A DNA stretch of 64,000 nt from Lentinula raphanica. Its lineage: Eukaryota > Basidiomycota > Agaricomycetes > Agaricales > Omphalotaceae. Below the pieces are notes generated by a model, which ran no database searches, was not told the origin of the DNA, and saw nothing but the letters and a program-made list of their open reading frames with translations. Location of the stretch: assembly GCA_027919835.1 (NCBI GenBank), contig JANVFP010000031.1, positions 605,994 to 669,993 on the forward strand. Direction: 5' to 3'. Positions 39,057-52,509 of the stretch are shown piece after piece. A program made the position numbers and the translations under genes. Position 1 is the first letter of the stretch; each line of letters opens with the position of its first letter.

Positions 39057-40863
39057 CAGTCACTATACTTAACACACTTAACAGTCAAAAAGTCGGAACA
39101 ATATTACTTGATATACATAACACACTCATTGTTATACTATAACACACTTATAACAACGAGTTTTGGGCGCTTATGGGCGCTTATTTGGTGTTTTTGAGTC
39201 GAAATTCATTAATAGCACACTCAATAATTTTTGTGTGGGCTCTATATTGTGTCAGGATGTTGTCTATATCATATTCCTCTAGATATAATTCGGAGAACTT
39301 GAAAATACAACCTGTGGGGCTGGCTATGCTATGATTTTTTGTGATATAACACTGTTTTATGTAAATGACAGTGCATACACCCATGTTATGAAGTCAAACT
39401 GCTGCTGGGTCATGAAAAGAGTCATCCTACAACCTATTCTATGCTAACTCTATGTGATACAGCCAAGAGATCTGTAATGGGGGTCATTGAATATGACATC
39501 TATTGTTACATGTAGGTGTAGACATCTATGGTGTACATGAAACATGTACATGTGTATCACAGTGTCCAACCTTTATGATAGCTATCTGAATCATGTACAG
39601 ACACTGCCAGTAGACTGTAGGAGTGCTTTTCTCATGCACTAGCATCAGTATACTTGCACTACATGGACATATGCATTGGCATTTACATAAAACACTATTA
39701 TATCACACAAGATCACAGTATAGCTAGCCCCACAGGTTGTATTTTCGAGTTCTCCGAATTATATCTAGAGGAATATGATATAGACAACATCCTGACACAA
39801 TATAGAGCCCACACAAAAATTATTGAGTGTGCTATTAATGAATTTCGACTCAAAAACACCAAATAAGCGCCCATAAGCGCCCAAAACTCGTTGTTATAAG
39901 TGTGTTATAGTATAACAATGAGTGTGTTATGTATATCAAGTAATATTGTTCCGACTTTTTGACTGTTAAGTGTGTTAAGTATAGTGACTGATAACACTAT
40001 TTTGAGTATTTATTGTCAACTGTGTTAGACATAATACATATCACTACTGTTCCAAATTTTAGTATGTTAGGTGTGATAAGTACCAAGTGTACTGAACATA
40101 TTGAGTAATAAAAATTGTTCTGAGTGTCCAAGGGTACTAGGTGTGCTAAAAATATCATGTACATCATATTTACTCAATGTTGTCAGTTTGGTGTGATTTT
40201 TAAGTGATATAAGCTATTCTGAGTGATCGAGGGTGCTAGAGGTGCTAAAAATAGCATATACATCATATATTCTGACTGTATAGTGGATTTGGTATGATTT
40301 GGAGTGATAAAACTTTTTACACTTGTCGCGTATTTTTTTTTATTTTGCATTTTCAGGGCCAACCAGGCACCCCTGAATTTTTAACTATTTTTATGATTTT
40401 TTTTCAGATTTTTTGCTACAAGATGACATCATGATCAATTTTTTCCTTTTTTGGTAATGTTGATGGGCCTGGACCTGCAATAGGCTCTATACCATCCCTA
40501 AATATTTTTTGCATTTTTAGTGATTTTTTGGGCTATGTTTAGTACCTATATTGACCCTACATCATTTTTTATCATATGAGGTCATTTGCTTACATACCCT
40601 GATCTGACCTAATCTGGCTTTTTTAGGATTTTTTAGATTTTTAATGAATTTTCGGGTTTTTTTGAAAATGTACTGCTTATTTAATATCTGGATAATTATT
40701 AATTACCCAAAACAGTAAATATAGGCCCCATGTGACAGGTGGTGACAGGCATGACCACTCCCCGGAGCCATTTCCGGAGCACCCTCCGAGTTATCACAGG
40801 TTTTTTCAAACGTTCCTTGATAACTCATCAGACCTTTTTACAAAAGCTTCACAGTATCAGCTG
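39057..40863 (-). mobile_element. foldback element FB-1, right half
   Basis: Continues FB-1 from CAGTCACTATACTTAAC exactly where 7494 stops, through the centre and the full right arm to CAGTATCAGCTG, followed by TSD ACTATTT (40864-40870). Together with 6622-7494 it equals one complete FB element. Confidence 0.93.
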
Positions 40864-40905
40864 ACTATTTCTCTGTCCCGTCTCCTTAACCTGTCCTTTC
40901 TACAG

Positions 40906-42805
40906 GAAGATATCCGGGAAGTCATCGAGCTTCAAGACCTAGCAATCCCGCTGCCGTTAGACCCTTCGACCAGGGAGGGACAGCTGATCTTGACCGTTAC
41001 TAACCAGGGTTCCCATGTGGACAAGATCTCACACCCGGTCTTTCATACGGTATTACAACCAGACCCCGATTTTCACGTTTCTGCTCAAAAGAAAACCTTG
41101 CCATCTCCAGTGACGAAGACCCGTCTCCGCCCTCCTTCTCCCGACTTCGACGTCGTGACTCCTCATCCACCGACTGATCCTGCTCGACCCAAATGTCGTC
41201 TTCCACAGGCGTTTCCCGTACCGTCCTCCGATGTCGAGATGGAGGGGGAGGACGACGAGATCTTCAAGAGTCCCGGTACTCCGGATGTTCTAGTCATTTG
41301 GCAGAGTATAGCTCGTGCCGCAAAATCTAAACCCCTCCTCCCTGAAGAAGTTCGCAAAGCTCCTACACCACCGACTGGCATCAAACGTACCCATTCCCCC
41401 GGTACTACCAAGTCGGAGCCTGCTCCCGCTGAGCCTCCCAAAAAGAAGCGTCGCACTCAGAAGGCAGCAGGGAAGAGTCGGGCTGGCTCCACGGCTCCAA
41501 CGTTGGATGACCCTGCTACACCGGCCGACATGGAATCGTTACGAATTCAAGAGGGCGAGCCCGCCTACTTCCACGGGGATGATACCAGGGTCACCGCTCA
41601 TGCCAACTTCCTTACCAATCCTAGCTTCCAGGTCAAAACTCCTTTCTCTCAACTGATCCGTAAGGCTGTGGCCACCAACAAGCGCGGCTCCAAGATTCCA
41701 TTCCTTCGTGCTCCCAAGTGGAAGGTCTCAGAGGAGATGAAAAACTTCGGTGCTTTCGCAACCATCGGTGATACCACCTTTTCCCTGGAAGGACTAAGTC
41801 GGTTCGGGTATGCCAGCTCTCGTTTCCTATGGCCTACCAACAATCGGACCCTTCCCTCCCCTGAAGCTTTGTACTCCACCAACAATTGTCTGACATGTAC
41901 CACCCGCGGGGAAGTGTGCGAGAGTAGCAAAAAACATGGAGGCCCCTGTCGTCAGTGCAACGGCACCCATTGATCGTGTCCCAGTTGTCTGTCCTTGGAC
42001 GACCACCGCGACCGTTTCCTCGCCCTTCACAAACATGTCCAGGGTTACCCAGATGGTAAGCCACTTTCAACCTCTTCCTTAGCTTCCTATTGCTGAACCC
42101 TTTTTCTTCCTCCAACTTCCAGGTTACGCTGCTTCTCTCGACTACTATGCTTCTGCCTTAGATCGTATCACCAAACTCCAGGCTACCTTTGCTCCACTTT
42201 TCCAAGATGCCACACAAGATCTGCTGAAAGGCATGCGACAGGTACGGGACTCTTCCTTCGACCTAAATGTCGTGCTATCCCGGTGGGCTGACGACAATCC
42301 GAACCTTCCTTTGGACTACGACACGCTTACCTGGCTTGCCACGCTCTTTGGTTGGAATTCCGCTTGCAACCTAACTGATTATCTGGCCAATCCTGATGAC
42401 CTTCCGCGTTTAGAGGAGTTCATGCGGGAGCAGCTTCCTCCTCCTCCGGATTCTGCTGATCCTGCACCTGCGAGCATTCCTCGTTCCGCGAAGTCCTCGC
42501 CTCAGGCTTCCCCTGTCGTCTCCATCCCTGGTCCGCCGGATCCGCAGTCTCTGTCACATCGTCGTCCTGCCGCGGCCGTGCCCAGCAACTTTCACCCTTC
42601 CCCTAGCCGTCGTCCCGTTTCGACTTCCATCCCTACTTCTTCTACCACGCAGGATGACGAGGCCGAGGATGACGATGACGATGAAGATGAGGAGGAGGAG
42701 GAGGATGACGATGATCCTGCTGGTACCGCCGTCAATCACGCCCTTCTTCCAGAGTACGCTAGTGACGAGGAGGATGACCCGGCTGCTGGAGCAGTGGTTG
42801 AATGA
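40906..42805 (+). pseudogene. gene 1, 3' part (exons 3-4) with Cys-rich motif
   Basis: Exon 3 is 40906-42055 (preceded by CCTTTCTACAG), exon 4 42123-42805. With exons 1-2 at 5807-6592 this gives 855 codons in one frame. Features: a Pro/Ser-rich linker; a bipartite-like basic run PPKKKRRTQKAAGKSR (about residue 425); a Cys/His cluster CLTCTTRGEVCESS..GPCRQC followed, past the stop, by SCPSCL..DDHRDRF, suggestive of zinc binding; and an acidic Asp/Glu tail (EDDDDDEDEEEEEDDDD). A TGA at 41971-41973 sits where CGA is expected, inside the Cys cluster. The function is unknown. A nucleic-acid-binding gag-like role is a guess from the basic and Cys-rich make-up. Confidence 0.72.
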
Positions 42806-43588
42806 TCTCGTCTGCAACTCAGTATTTCCATGGTAGCCTAACCCACTTCTTGCCTATGTAGTTTAGTGATCGGACTCTTTCTTTTGAGCCAGACTAATAT
42901 CTACACTTTTTTGTATAAGTCTTGTCTATAGTCTCAATTCCGATCCCTGGTATTCACCCAGTGGATCTGAACACCATCGAATGTCAATGCCCGCAGGGCC
43001 TTTATCTTGTCCTTTCCTACTTTGTACTTTGTATGAGATCTCCTTAAGTATCCTAAGTCAACTTTAAGCCTCTGAATCTCTTTTAAGTTGTCTTAAGTTG
43101 TTAGGTCTGTTGTCCTCAACCAACACCTGATAGAACCCTATGAGCAACTTTATTGATACCATGTTTTCTTCTAAGTGTTCGTCTTTTGACATCCCTACAG
43201 CTTTTGCGTTACTTTTATGATTCACGAAGCACGAATTTCGGTCTGATCAGCTAGATCAGACCCATCAATGTTGATTCTTCGGTTATCAAGTTGGTGGTTG
43301 CAGCCTCATATGGCATGTTAAATCCATTGGGCTTTACAAATTGCCAGCTGCGTCAGTTTTAGATCTGAGTCTTTGCACTGTACACATGCTTGAGCTGTCA
43401 ATGAACACAGGTCTTTCAGATCTCGTAAAATTTTCATGAAAATTTCTGAAATTTGGAAAATTCTTGAAACACTGTGTGTCGGCCCCCCTCCCCCAAACTA
43501 AAGCTCAGCAGTCCCCTGCTGACCCGAAGCTTCGGAAAAGGTATAAAAGCCCTTGATCTAAGAGATCCGACTCCCAACTCAACGAAAA
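42806..43588 (+). promoter_or_regulatory. intergenic region and promoter of gene 2
   Basis: The terminator side of gene 1 followed by gene 2's promoter. Palindromes TGATCAGCTAGATCA (43244-43258, extending to GGTC..GACC) and TGATCTAAGAGATCC (43554-43568), the shared 16-mer CTCCCCCAAACTAAAG (43488-43503), and a TATA box TATAAAA (43542-43548) 41 nt before the ATG. Confidence 0.55.
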
Positions 43589-44328
43589 ATGGCTCCCAAC
43601 TTCGAGTACCACAATCTCCCTATCTCACTTGAAGCTGACTTTGCCAACTGGTGCGTCGATGCGGAGTACTGGGCTGCTCGTGTTAGCAATGACAAGAGCC
43701 TGGCCTGGCAAGGAGCCAAGTACAGTTCTAGCAAGGACAAGGTCGAGTTCACCACGTCCAACAAAACGATCTTTCTGAACGATGTCCGTTGCGCGTACAC
43801 TCATTTGGTACGGAAATTGTTTGATCTGCGAGATCTAGCAAAACTAACCATTTTCCGCCAGCTCATACGAGTGTCCCGTGACGCTGCGTGTATGAACAAG
43901 GAATATTTGCGGGCGTACAACAATCTCGCGGAGGAATTACTTTCCGCCGTGAATGCATACCGCACTATCCGTGACGAGATCCCTAAGCAGTTTCCCAAAC
44001 TCTCTGAAGAGGGAGGGAAGAACACTGAGATCGTCAGTTTCTACATTCAGCTGAACGACCTTCGTTGCAAAAAGCTCCGTGAGGACCAAGGCAGACAGGG
44101 TTCTCCTGCTGTCAGCACTCGCGGACCTAGTGTTCCACCTACTGATCCTGAAGGACCATCGAAATCCAAGTCGAAAGGCAAGGAAGTTGCGACTGATCCA
44201 GCAGATCCAGCAGTTTCTGATGCTGACGCCAAGTTCATGGCAGAGGTGGTGCGTTTCCGCAACTATTTTTGAAGATTCATTTATTAACTGAGGGTTCCAG
44301 GATGCTGATCTTGCAGAACATGGTCCTT

Positions 44329-44553
44329 CATCAGGAAAAGTACCCTTGGCCTAGGTAACCCAGAGATACCCCCCAAAACCTAGGCTCTCCCAAAGCACCC
44401 AAAGAAATCTGAGGCAAACTCAGGCTTGCCCAGGCTTTTCCAGGCAAACTCAGGCTTGCTCAGGCTTTTTCAGGCAAATTCAAAGTTTTTAAAGTGCTGA
44501 GGTTTTGGGGGGTATCTCTAGGCAACCTAGGCACCAGGTCAGTTTTGCTGATG
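44329..44553 (+). mobile_element. CATCAG MITE M4
   Basis: 225 bp, near-identical to M1; TSD TT (44327-44328, 44554-44555). Inserted in exon 2 of gene 2; the exon frame is continuous across the insertion when one TT is removed. Confidence 0.92.
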
Positions 44554-45194
44554 TTCTCCTCCAAAAGGTCCTCGAGGCGCACTTGCTAACCATTTACGAG
44601 GCCGCGGACTTCCCATGCGAGGCCACTTCCGTAGTCCCCGCGAGCAACGTATGGATATGCAAGAATCCCTGCGTATGGGTTTGTCTGTTCCGCGGTATGA
44701 CCCTCCGGTAAGTATTGTACCTTGATCTGTTAGATCAGCTGCTAACGGTTTATCCAGCCTTGTCGTGCTGAACTCGTCATCGATCATATCCTTGGTATGG
44801 ACAAAAGGATCCAGCACGCCAGGGAGGAATGTGAAAAAGGCGAGAAGGGGAAGAAGACTGTGGAAGCGACACCTCCTCCTCCTACCAGACCCTCTACTCG
44901 TTCCAAGAGCAAGAAAAAATCCCCTGACGACGAACCGGCTGCTCTGGCAGATCAGGATGTCTCGGTACGTGGCTGATCTTGTAGATCAGACCAGTTTATG
45001 ACTAACCCGTGCCATAGATGGCTGACGAAGTCGAGGATCCTACTCCTGCGAAGGCTAAGACCAAAACCAAGAAGCGCGACATCGTTGACGACGATGACAC
45101 TCTGAAGTCTTCCAAGACCAAGAGCAAGCGCAAACGTTCCGAACGCGATGTTGGTCCCGCGGACGGTGATGAGACTGAGCGGGCTCTGTCTCCT

Positions 45195-48100
45195 CAGCTG
45201 ATACTGTAAAACTTTTGTAAAAAGTACCGATAAGTTATCGGGTACCTATTGCAAATAGTTGTGATAACCCGGAGGGGGTCCCGGAAATGGCTCCGGGGGG
45301 TGGTCATGCCTGTCACCACCTGTCACATATGGCTTATATTTACTGTTTTGGGTAATTAATAATCATCCAGATATTAAATAAGCAGTACATTTTCAAAAAA
45401 AAGCCAAAAATTCATAAAAATTCATAAAAAACCTAAAATGGCCTGATTAGGTCAGATCAGGATATGTAAGCAAATGACCTCATATGATAAAAAATGATGT
45501 AGGGTCAATCTAGGTACTAAAAATAGCCCAAAAAATCACTAAAAATGCAAAAAATATTTAGGGATGGTATAGAGCCTATTTCAGGCCCAGGCACATCGCA
45601 TTACCAAAAAAGGTAAAAATTGATCATGATCTCATTTTGTAGCAAAAAATCTGAAAAAAATCCTAAAAATAGTCAAAAAATTCAGGGGTGCCTTGTTGGC
45701 CCTGAAAATGCAAAATTAAAAAAAATACACGACAAGTGTAAAAATTTTCATCACTCCAAATCATTCTAAATCCACTATACAGTCAGTATATATGATGTAT
45801 ATGCTATATTTAGCATCCTAGTACCTGTATTGGGCTAAAAATAGAACTTGATCTCATCTGATAGCAAAAAATCTGAAAAAATCATAAAAAATACTCAAAA
45901 AATTCAGGGGTGCCTTATTGGCCCTGAAAATGCAAAATAAAAAAATTTACATGACACAATTGAAAAACAACAAACATCACTCCAAATCATACCAAATCCA
46001 CTACACAGACACAGTCAGTATATATCATGTATATGCCATTTATAGCACCCCTAGTACCCTCAATCATTTATATCACTCAAGAATTATACCAAACTGAATA
46101 ATTTGGGGAGTAAATATATTGTACATGATATTTTTAGCACACCTAGTACCCTTGATAACTTAAAACAATTTATATTACTCAATATGTTGAGTACACTTAG
46201 CACTTATCACACCTAACACACTAAAAGTCATAACAGTACTTATATGTATTATACTTAACACAGTTGACAATGAAAATACTCAAAACAGGGTTATCAGTCA
46301 CTATACTTAACACACTTAACAGTCAAAAAGTCGGAACAATGTTACTTGAATAACATAACACACCCATTGTTATACTATAACACACTTATAACAACGAGTT
46401 TTGGGCGCTTATGGGCGCTTATTTGGTGTTTTTGAGTCGAAAATCATTATAGCACACTCAATAATGTTTGTCTGGGCTCTATACTGTGTCAGGATGTTGT
46501 CTATATCATATTTCTTCAGACACAATTCAGAGAACTCGAAAATTCAACCTGTGGGGTTGGCTATATTGTGATCTTTTGAAATATAACAGTGTTTTATGTA
46601 AATGTCAATGCATATGTCCATGTAATGCAAGTATACTGATGGTGGTTCATGAGGGAATCACTCCTACAGTCTACTAGAAGTATCTGGACATGGTTCAGAT
46701 ACTCACTATGACTATTGGACTCTGTGATATACATGTACATGTTTCATGTACACTATAGATGTCTACACTTACATGTAACAATAGATGTCATATTCAATGA
46801 CCCCCATTACAGATCTCTTTGCTGTATCACATAGGGTTAGCATAGAATAGGTTGTAGGATGACTCTTCTCATGACCCAGTAGCAGTTTGACTTCATAACA
46901 TGGGTGTATGCATTGACATTTACATAAAACACTGTTATATCACAAAAGATCACAATATAGCCAGTCCCAAAAGCTGTAATCTTGCATTCTCCGAATTGTA
47001 TCAAGTGTAGTATGATATAAACAACATCCTTACACAATATAGAGCCCACACAAAAATTATTGAGTGTGCTATTAATGATTTTTGACTTAAAAACACCAAA
47101 TAAGCGCCCATAAGCGCCCAAAACTCGTTGTTATAAGTGTGTTATAGTATAACAATGGGTGTGTTATGTATATAAAGTAACATTGTTCTGACTTTTTGAC
47201 TGTTAAGTGTGTTAAGTATAGTGACTGATAACACTATTTTGAGTATTTATTGTCAACTGTGTTAGACATAATACATATCACTACTGTTCCAAGTTTTAGT
47301 ATGTTAGGTGTGATAAGTACCAAGTGTACTGAATATATTGAGTAATAAAAATTGTTCTGAGTGTTCAAGGATACTAGGTGTGCTAAAAATATCATGTACA
47401 TTATATTTACTGAATGTTGTCAGTCTGATATGATTCTCGAGTGATATAAGCTATACTGAGTGATTGAAGGTACTAGAGGTGCTAAAATAGTATATACATG
47501 ATATATACTGACTGTGTAGTGGATTTAGTATAATTTGGAGTGATGTTGTTTTTCAATTGTGTCATGTAAATTTTTTTATTTTCCATTTTCAGGGCCAATA
47601 AGGCACCCCTGAATTTTTTGAGTATTTTTTATGATTTTTTCAGATTTTTTGCTATCAGATGAGATCAAGTGCTATTTTTAGCCCAATACAGGTACTAGGA
47701 TGCTAAATATAGCATATACATCATATATACTGACTGTATAGTGGATTTAGAATGATTTGGAGTGATGAAAATTTTACACTTGTCGTGTATTTTTTTTAAT
47801 TTTGCATTTTCAGGGCCAACAAGGCACCCCTGAATTTTTTGACTATTTTTAGGATTTTTTTCAGATTTTTTGCTACTAGATGAGATCATGATCAATTTTT
47901 ACCTTTTTTGGTAATGCGATGTGCCTGGGCCTGAAATAGGCTCTATACCATCCCTAAATATTTTTTGCATTTTTAGTGATTTTTTGGGCTATTTTTAGTA
48001 CCTAGATTGACCCTACATCATTTTTTATCATATGAGGTCATTTGCTTACATATCCTGATCTGACCTAATCAGGCCATTTTAGGTTTTTTATGAATTTTTA

Positions 48101-48319
48101 TGAATTTTTGGGTTTTTTTGAAAATGTACTGCTTATTTAATATCTGGATGATTATTAATTACCCAAAACAGTAAATATAAGCCATATGTGACAGGTGGTG
48201 ACAGGCATGACCACCCCCCGGAGCCATTTCTGGGACCCCCTCCGGGTTATCACAACTATTTGCAATAGGTACCCGATAACTTATCAGTGTTTTTTACAAA
48301 AGCTTTACTGTATCCTGTG
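45195..48319 (+). mobile_element. foldback element FB-3, diverged long member
   Basis: 3,125 bp, starting CAGCTGATACTGTAAAAC and ending CTGTATCCTGTG, TSD GTCTCCT (45188-45194, 48320-48326). Same plan as FB-2 but clearly more diverged. The arms are lengthened by a repeated segment near 45835-45960 and its mirror at about 47520-47690. Inserted in exon 4 of gene 2. Confidence 0.93.
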
Positions 48320-48802
48320 GTCTCCTCAAGCACATAGTACGGTTCACGCTGTAACTGCGATCTCCCAGCCTCGTGCTGTTGGTGAAGATCTGATTAAGAG
48401 GGTGAAGTATTCGTTGGAACTCGCGGATACTAGTGAGTACCACTTTCATTTTCCGCTTTTCGTATGGACTTCTACGGAAACTCGTTCATCTGCTAGATCA
48501 CACGGTTTCCGTTAGATATTTTTGTTTTGCATAGTCCGGAGTCCTTCCGCAAAGCTTCGTGTTACTGATTATCGTTACAGGTACCCCCGATGATACAGAT
48601 CATTGAGATCTCGTGCAACTTCTTCACAACATCGAACTCGCCCACAACCCGGAGGTTGAATCGTACACCGAAGAGCAGTACAATGCCTTCATCAACTTCC
48701 ATACGACCCAACTCTTCGACTGTGTTATGAAAGCTCGTTTCTATGCACACCATGGGGAGGCTAGTCAACGGATCATCGACAACGCCTGGGCTGCTCGAAA
48801 GG

Positions 48803-51562
48803 CACAGGATACTGTGAAGCTTTTGTAAAAAGGTCCGATGAGTTATCGAGGAACGTTTGAAAAAACCTGTGATAACTCGGAGGGGGCTCCGGAAATGGCT
48901 CCGGGGGGTGGTCATGCCTGTCACCACCTGTCACATGGGGCCTATATTTACTGTTTTGGGTAATTAATAATTATCCAGATATTAAATAAGCAGTACATTT
49001 TCAAAAAAACCCGAAAATTCATAAAAAATCTAAAAAATCCTAAAAAAGCCAGATTAGGTCTGATCAGGGTATGTAAGCAAATGACCTCATATGATCAAAA
49101 ATGATGTAGGGTCATTATAGGTACAAAAAATAGCCCAAAAAATCACTAAAAATGCAAAAAATATTTAGGGATGGTATAGAGCCTATTGCAGGTCCAGGCC
49201 CATCAACATTACCAAAAAAGGAAAAAAATGGATCATGATGTCATCTTGTAGCAAAAAATCTGAAAAAAATCATAAAAATAGTTAAAAAATTCAGGGGTGC
49301 CTGGTTGGCCCTGAAAATGCAAAATAAAAAAAAATACGCGACAAGTGTAAAAAGTTTTATCACTCCAAATCATACCAAATCCACTATGATTGGATTTGGT
49401 ATGATTTGGAGTGATAAAACTTTTTACACTTGTCGCGTATTTTTTTTATATTCTGACTGTATGATACAGTCAGAATATATGATGTATATGCTATTTTTAG
49501 CACCTCTAGCACCCTCGATCACTCAGAATAGCTTATATCACTTAAAAATCACACCAAACTGACAACATTGAGTAAATATGATGTACATGATATTTTTAGC
49601 ACACCTAGTACCCTTGGACACTCAGAACAATTTTTATTACTCAATATGTTCAGTACACTTGGTACTTATCACACCTAACATACTAAAATTTGGAACAGTA
49701 GTGATATGTATTATGTCTAACACAGTTGACAATAAATACTCAAAATAGTGTTATCAGTCACTATACTTAACACACTTAACAGTCAAAAAGTCGGAACAAT
49801 ATTACTTGATATACATAACACACTCATTGTTATACTATAACACACTTATAACAACGAGTTTTGGGCGCTTATGGGCGCTTATTTGGTGTTTTTGAGTCGA
49901 AATTCATTAATAGCACACTCAATAATTTTTGTGTGAGCTCTATATTGTGTCAGGATGTTGTCTATATCATATTCCTCTAGATATAATTCGGAGAACTCGA
50001 AAATACAGCCTGTGGGGCTAGCTATGCTATGATTTTTTGTGATATAACACTGTTTTATGTAAATGACAGTGCATACACCCATGTTATGAAGTCAAACTGC
50101 TGCTGGGTCATGAAAAGAGTCATCCTACAACCTACTCTATGCTAACTCTATGTGATACAGCCAAGAGATCTGTAATGGGGGTCATTGAATATGACATCTA
50201 TTGTTACATGTAGGTGTAGACATCTATGGTGTACATGAAACATGTACATGTGTATCACAGTGTCCAACCTTTATGATAGCTATCTGAATCATGTACAGAC
50301 ACTGCCAGTAGACTGTAGGAGTGCTTTTCTCATGCACTAGCATCAGTATACTTGCACTACATGGACATATGCATTGGCATTTACATAAAACACTATTATA
50401 TCACACAAGATCACAGTATAGCTAGCCCCACAGGTTGTATTTTCGAGTTCTCCGAATTATATCTAGAGGAATATGATATAGACAACATCCTGACACAATA
50501 TAGAGCCCACACAAAAATTATTGAGTGTGCTATTAATGAATTTCGACTCAAAAACACCAAATAAGCGCCCATAAGCGCCCAAAACTCGTTGTTATAAGTG
50601 TGTTATAGTATAACAATGAGTGTGTTATGTATATCAAGTAATATTGTTCCGACTTTTTGACTGTTAAGTGTGTTAAGTATAGTGACTGATAACACTATTT
50701 TGAGTATTTATTGTCAACTGTGTTAGACATAATACATATCACTACTGTTCCAAATTTTAGTATGTTAGGTGTGATAAGTACCAAGTGTACTGAACATATT
50801 GAGTAATAAAAATTGTTCTGAGTGTCCAAGGGTACTAGGTGTGCTAAAAATATCATGTACATCATATTTACTCAATGTTGTCAGTTTGGTGTGATTTTTA
50901 AGTGATATAAGCTATTCTGAGTGATCGAGGGTGCTAGAGGTGCTAAAAATAGCATATACATCATATATTCTGACTGTATAGTGGATTTGGTATGATTTGG
51001 AGTGATAAAATTTTTTACACTTGTCGCGTATTTTTTTTTATTTTGCATTTTCAGGGCCAACCAGGCACCCCTGAATTTTTTAACTATTTTTATGATTTTT
51101 TTTCAGATTTTTTGCTACAAGATGACATCATGATCAATTTTTTCCTTTTTTGGTAATGTTGATGGGCCTGGACCTGCAATAGGCTCTATACCATCCCTCA
51201 ATATTTTTTGCATTTTTAGTGATTTTTTGGGCTATGTTTAGTACCTATATTGACCCTACATCATTTTTGATCATATGAGGTCATTTGCTTACATACCCTG
51301 ATCTGACCTAATCTGGCTTTTTTAGGATTTTTTAGATTTTTAATGAATTTTCGGGTTTTTTTGAAAATGTACTGCTTATTTAATATTTGGATAATTATTA
51401 ATTACCCAAAACAGTAAATATAGGCCCCATGTGACAGGTGGTGACAGGCATGACCACTCCCCGGAGCCATTTCCGGAGCCCCCTCCGAGTTATCACAGGT
51501 TTTTTCAAACGTTCCTTGATAACTCATCGGATCTTTTTACAAAAGCTTCACCGTATCAGCTG
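48803..51562 (-). mobile_element. foldback element FB-4, rearranged
   Basis: 2,760 bp, ends CACAGGATACTG / GTATCAGCTG. The extra 80 bp relative to FB-2 come from an inverted duplication at about 49389-49478. The flanking 7-mers (CGAAAGG and GACGAGG) do not match, unlike other copies, so the copy is probably recombinant or one flank was deleted. Interrupts gene 2. Confidence 0.9.
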
Positions 51563-51900
51563 GACGAGGAGGAGGAGGAGGACAACGACGATGACTTGGA
51601 CGACGGTGATGGGGAGTGTTAGGAAGTGCACCCTCGAAGAAAGTCTGTATAAGCGCCCAAAGGCCTTGTAATTCATGCCGAGCACCCGAAATGCCGGCTT
51701 AGCGCCTTCCTGGCCGAAATTCCCACGATAAGTGCTCCCTATATCTTTTCTCAATATTATAACCATAATTAATATTATAATTGATAGGATAAGTACTTAG
51801 AGATAGCTACTACTTAGGGTAATCTTATCTACCTGATTTAGCATATCTTTTCACACATTCCTATTACTTCTTTTAGCACATATTTTCTCACACCAGATAC

Positions 51901-51908
51901 TATAAAAG
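51901..51908 (+). promoter_or_regulatory. TATA box of the gypsy LTR
   Basis: TATAAAAG, 36 nt upstream of AGACTTGTTATT (51937), the predicted start of the transcript. Confidence 0.75.
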
Positions 51909-52049
51909 GACCCTTAAATACATACAAACAACCTTTAGACTTGTTATTTTGTAACCTTCACCTACATCCAGAGTATATTTGGGAATTACACATATTGTGT
52001 TGCCTCCACTGTGCATATCCAGTGACATACCAAGCTACCACATAGTTTG

Positions 52050-52400
52050 AAGCCTCGTCTGACGCTTTTCCAGCCGAGTAGATTGCAGTATTGGTTGGAT
52101 TACCTTCCAGGACGACAGATTACCTTGGGAGACGACATCTCAATTCTTATTGCAATACTTGCCTGACGCTTTCCCAGTCAAGTACCCTTGCCTGACGCTA
52201 TTCCAGTCAAGGTCCTTCACCGATATAACTCGATTTTCCTTTCAAGACGTAACATTCCTTGAGAGAAGACCCCTCGCAGTTATCCTTCGACACTACTTGC
52301 CTGACGCTTTTCCAGTCAAGTACCTCTGCCGATATAGTTCGATATTCCTTTCAGGACGTAACATCCCTTGGAAGAAGACCCCTCGCAGCTATTATTCAGC
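52050..52400 (+). repeat. imperfect tandem repeats in the LTR
   Basis: GCCTGACGCTTTTCCAGTCA (with variants) occurs at about 52160, 52193 and 52297. A longer block with CCTTTCA.GACGTAACAT and GAAGACCCCTCGCAG is duplicated at about 52230-52280 and 52345-52395. Confidence 0.75.
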
Positions 52401-52481
52401 AATAACCCCAGGATAAGTTACTTCCTGGTGATCACGAATATATTCTAGAAGGCTATTAAGAAATAATCCGACTCTTAACAT

Positions 52482-52493
52482 AATAACAAGTCT
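52482..52493 (+). promoter_or_regulatory. primer-binding site for predicted self-priming
   Basis: AATAACAAGTCT is exactly complementary to AGACTTGTTATT at 51937-51948, just downstream of the TATA box. Same design as in the element at 1576-4923 but with a different 12-mer pair. Confidence 0.8.
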
Positions 52494-52509
52494 CCGTTGT
52501 TGTTGTATA

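Larger units (their letters stand above)
43589..51623 (+). pseudogene. gene 2, broken by M4, FB-3 and FB-4
   Basis: Exons: 43589-44245, 44301-44328 + 44556-44707, 44758-44964, 45018-45194 + 48327-48432, 48581-48802, then 51563-51623. Removing M4 (TSD TT) and FB-3 (TSD GTCTCCT) restores the frame exactly. The N-terminal 150 residues form a helical domain (NWCVDAEYWAARV; VRCAYTHLVRKLFDLRDLAK; RVSRDAACMNKEYLRAYNNL), followed by charged linkers rich in Lys/Pro/Ser, a C-terminal helical piece (YTEEQYNAFINFHTTQLFDC) and an acidic tail. A TGA at 48604-48606 is likely a former CGA. The family is unnamed to me; such genes are multicopy in agaricomycetes. The stop codon coincides with the first bases of the gypsy LTR. 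Confidence 0.7.
51617..52480 (+). repeat. 5' LTR of the gypsy element
   Basis: Starts TGTTAGGAAG and ends CTCTTAACA. The end was placed by the TGTTA..TAACA termini and the PBS that follows, since no partner LTR is available. Contains a TATA box (51901-51908), the self-primer 12-mer (51937-51948) and direct repeats in 52050-52400. Confidence 0.75.

Noticed and set aside
43806..43856. A possible intron in gene 2 (GTACGG..CCGCCAG) holding a palindrome
   Set aside because: The frame is open through it and the translation continues a plausible helical domain, so I treat it as coding.
48796..51569. A 7-bp TSD for FB-4
   Set aside because: The flanks CGAAAGG and GACGAGG do not match, so no duplication is claimed.
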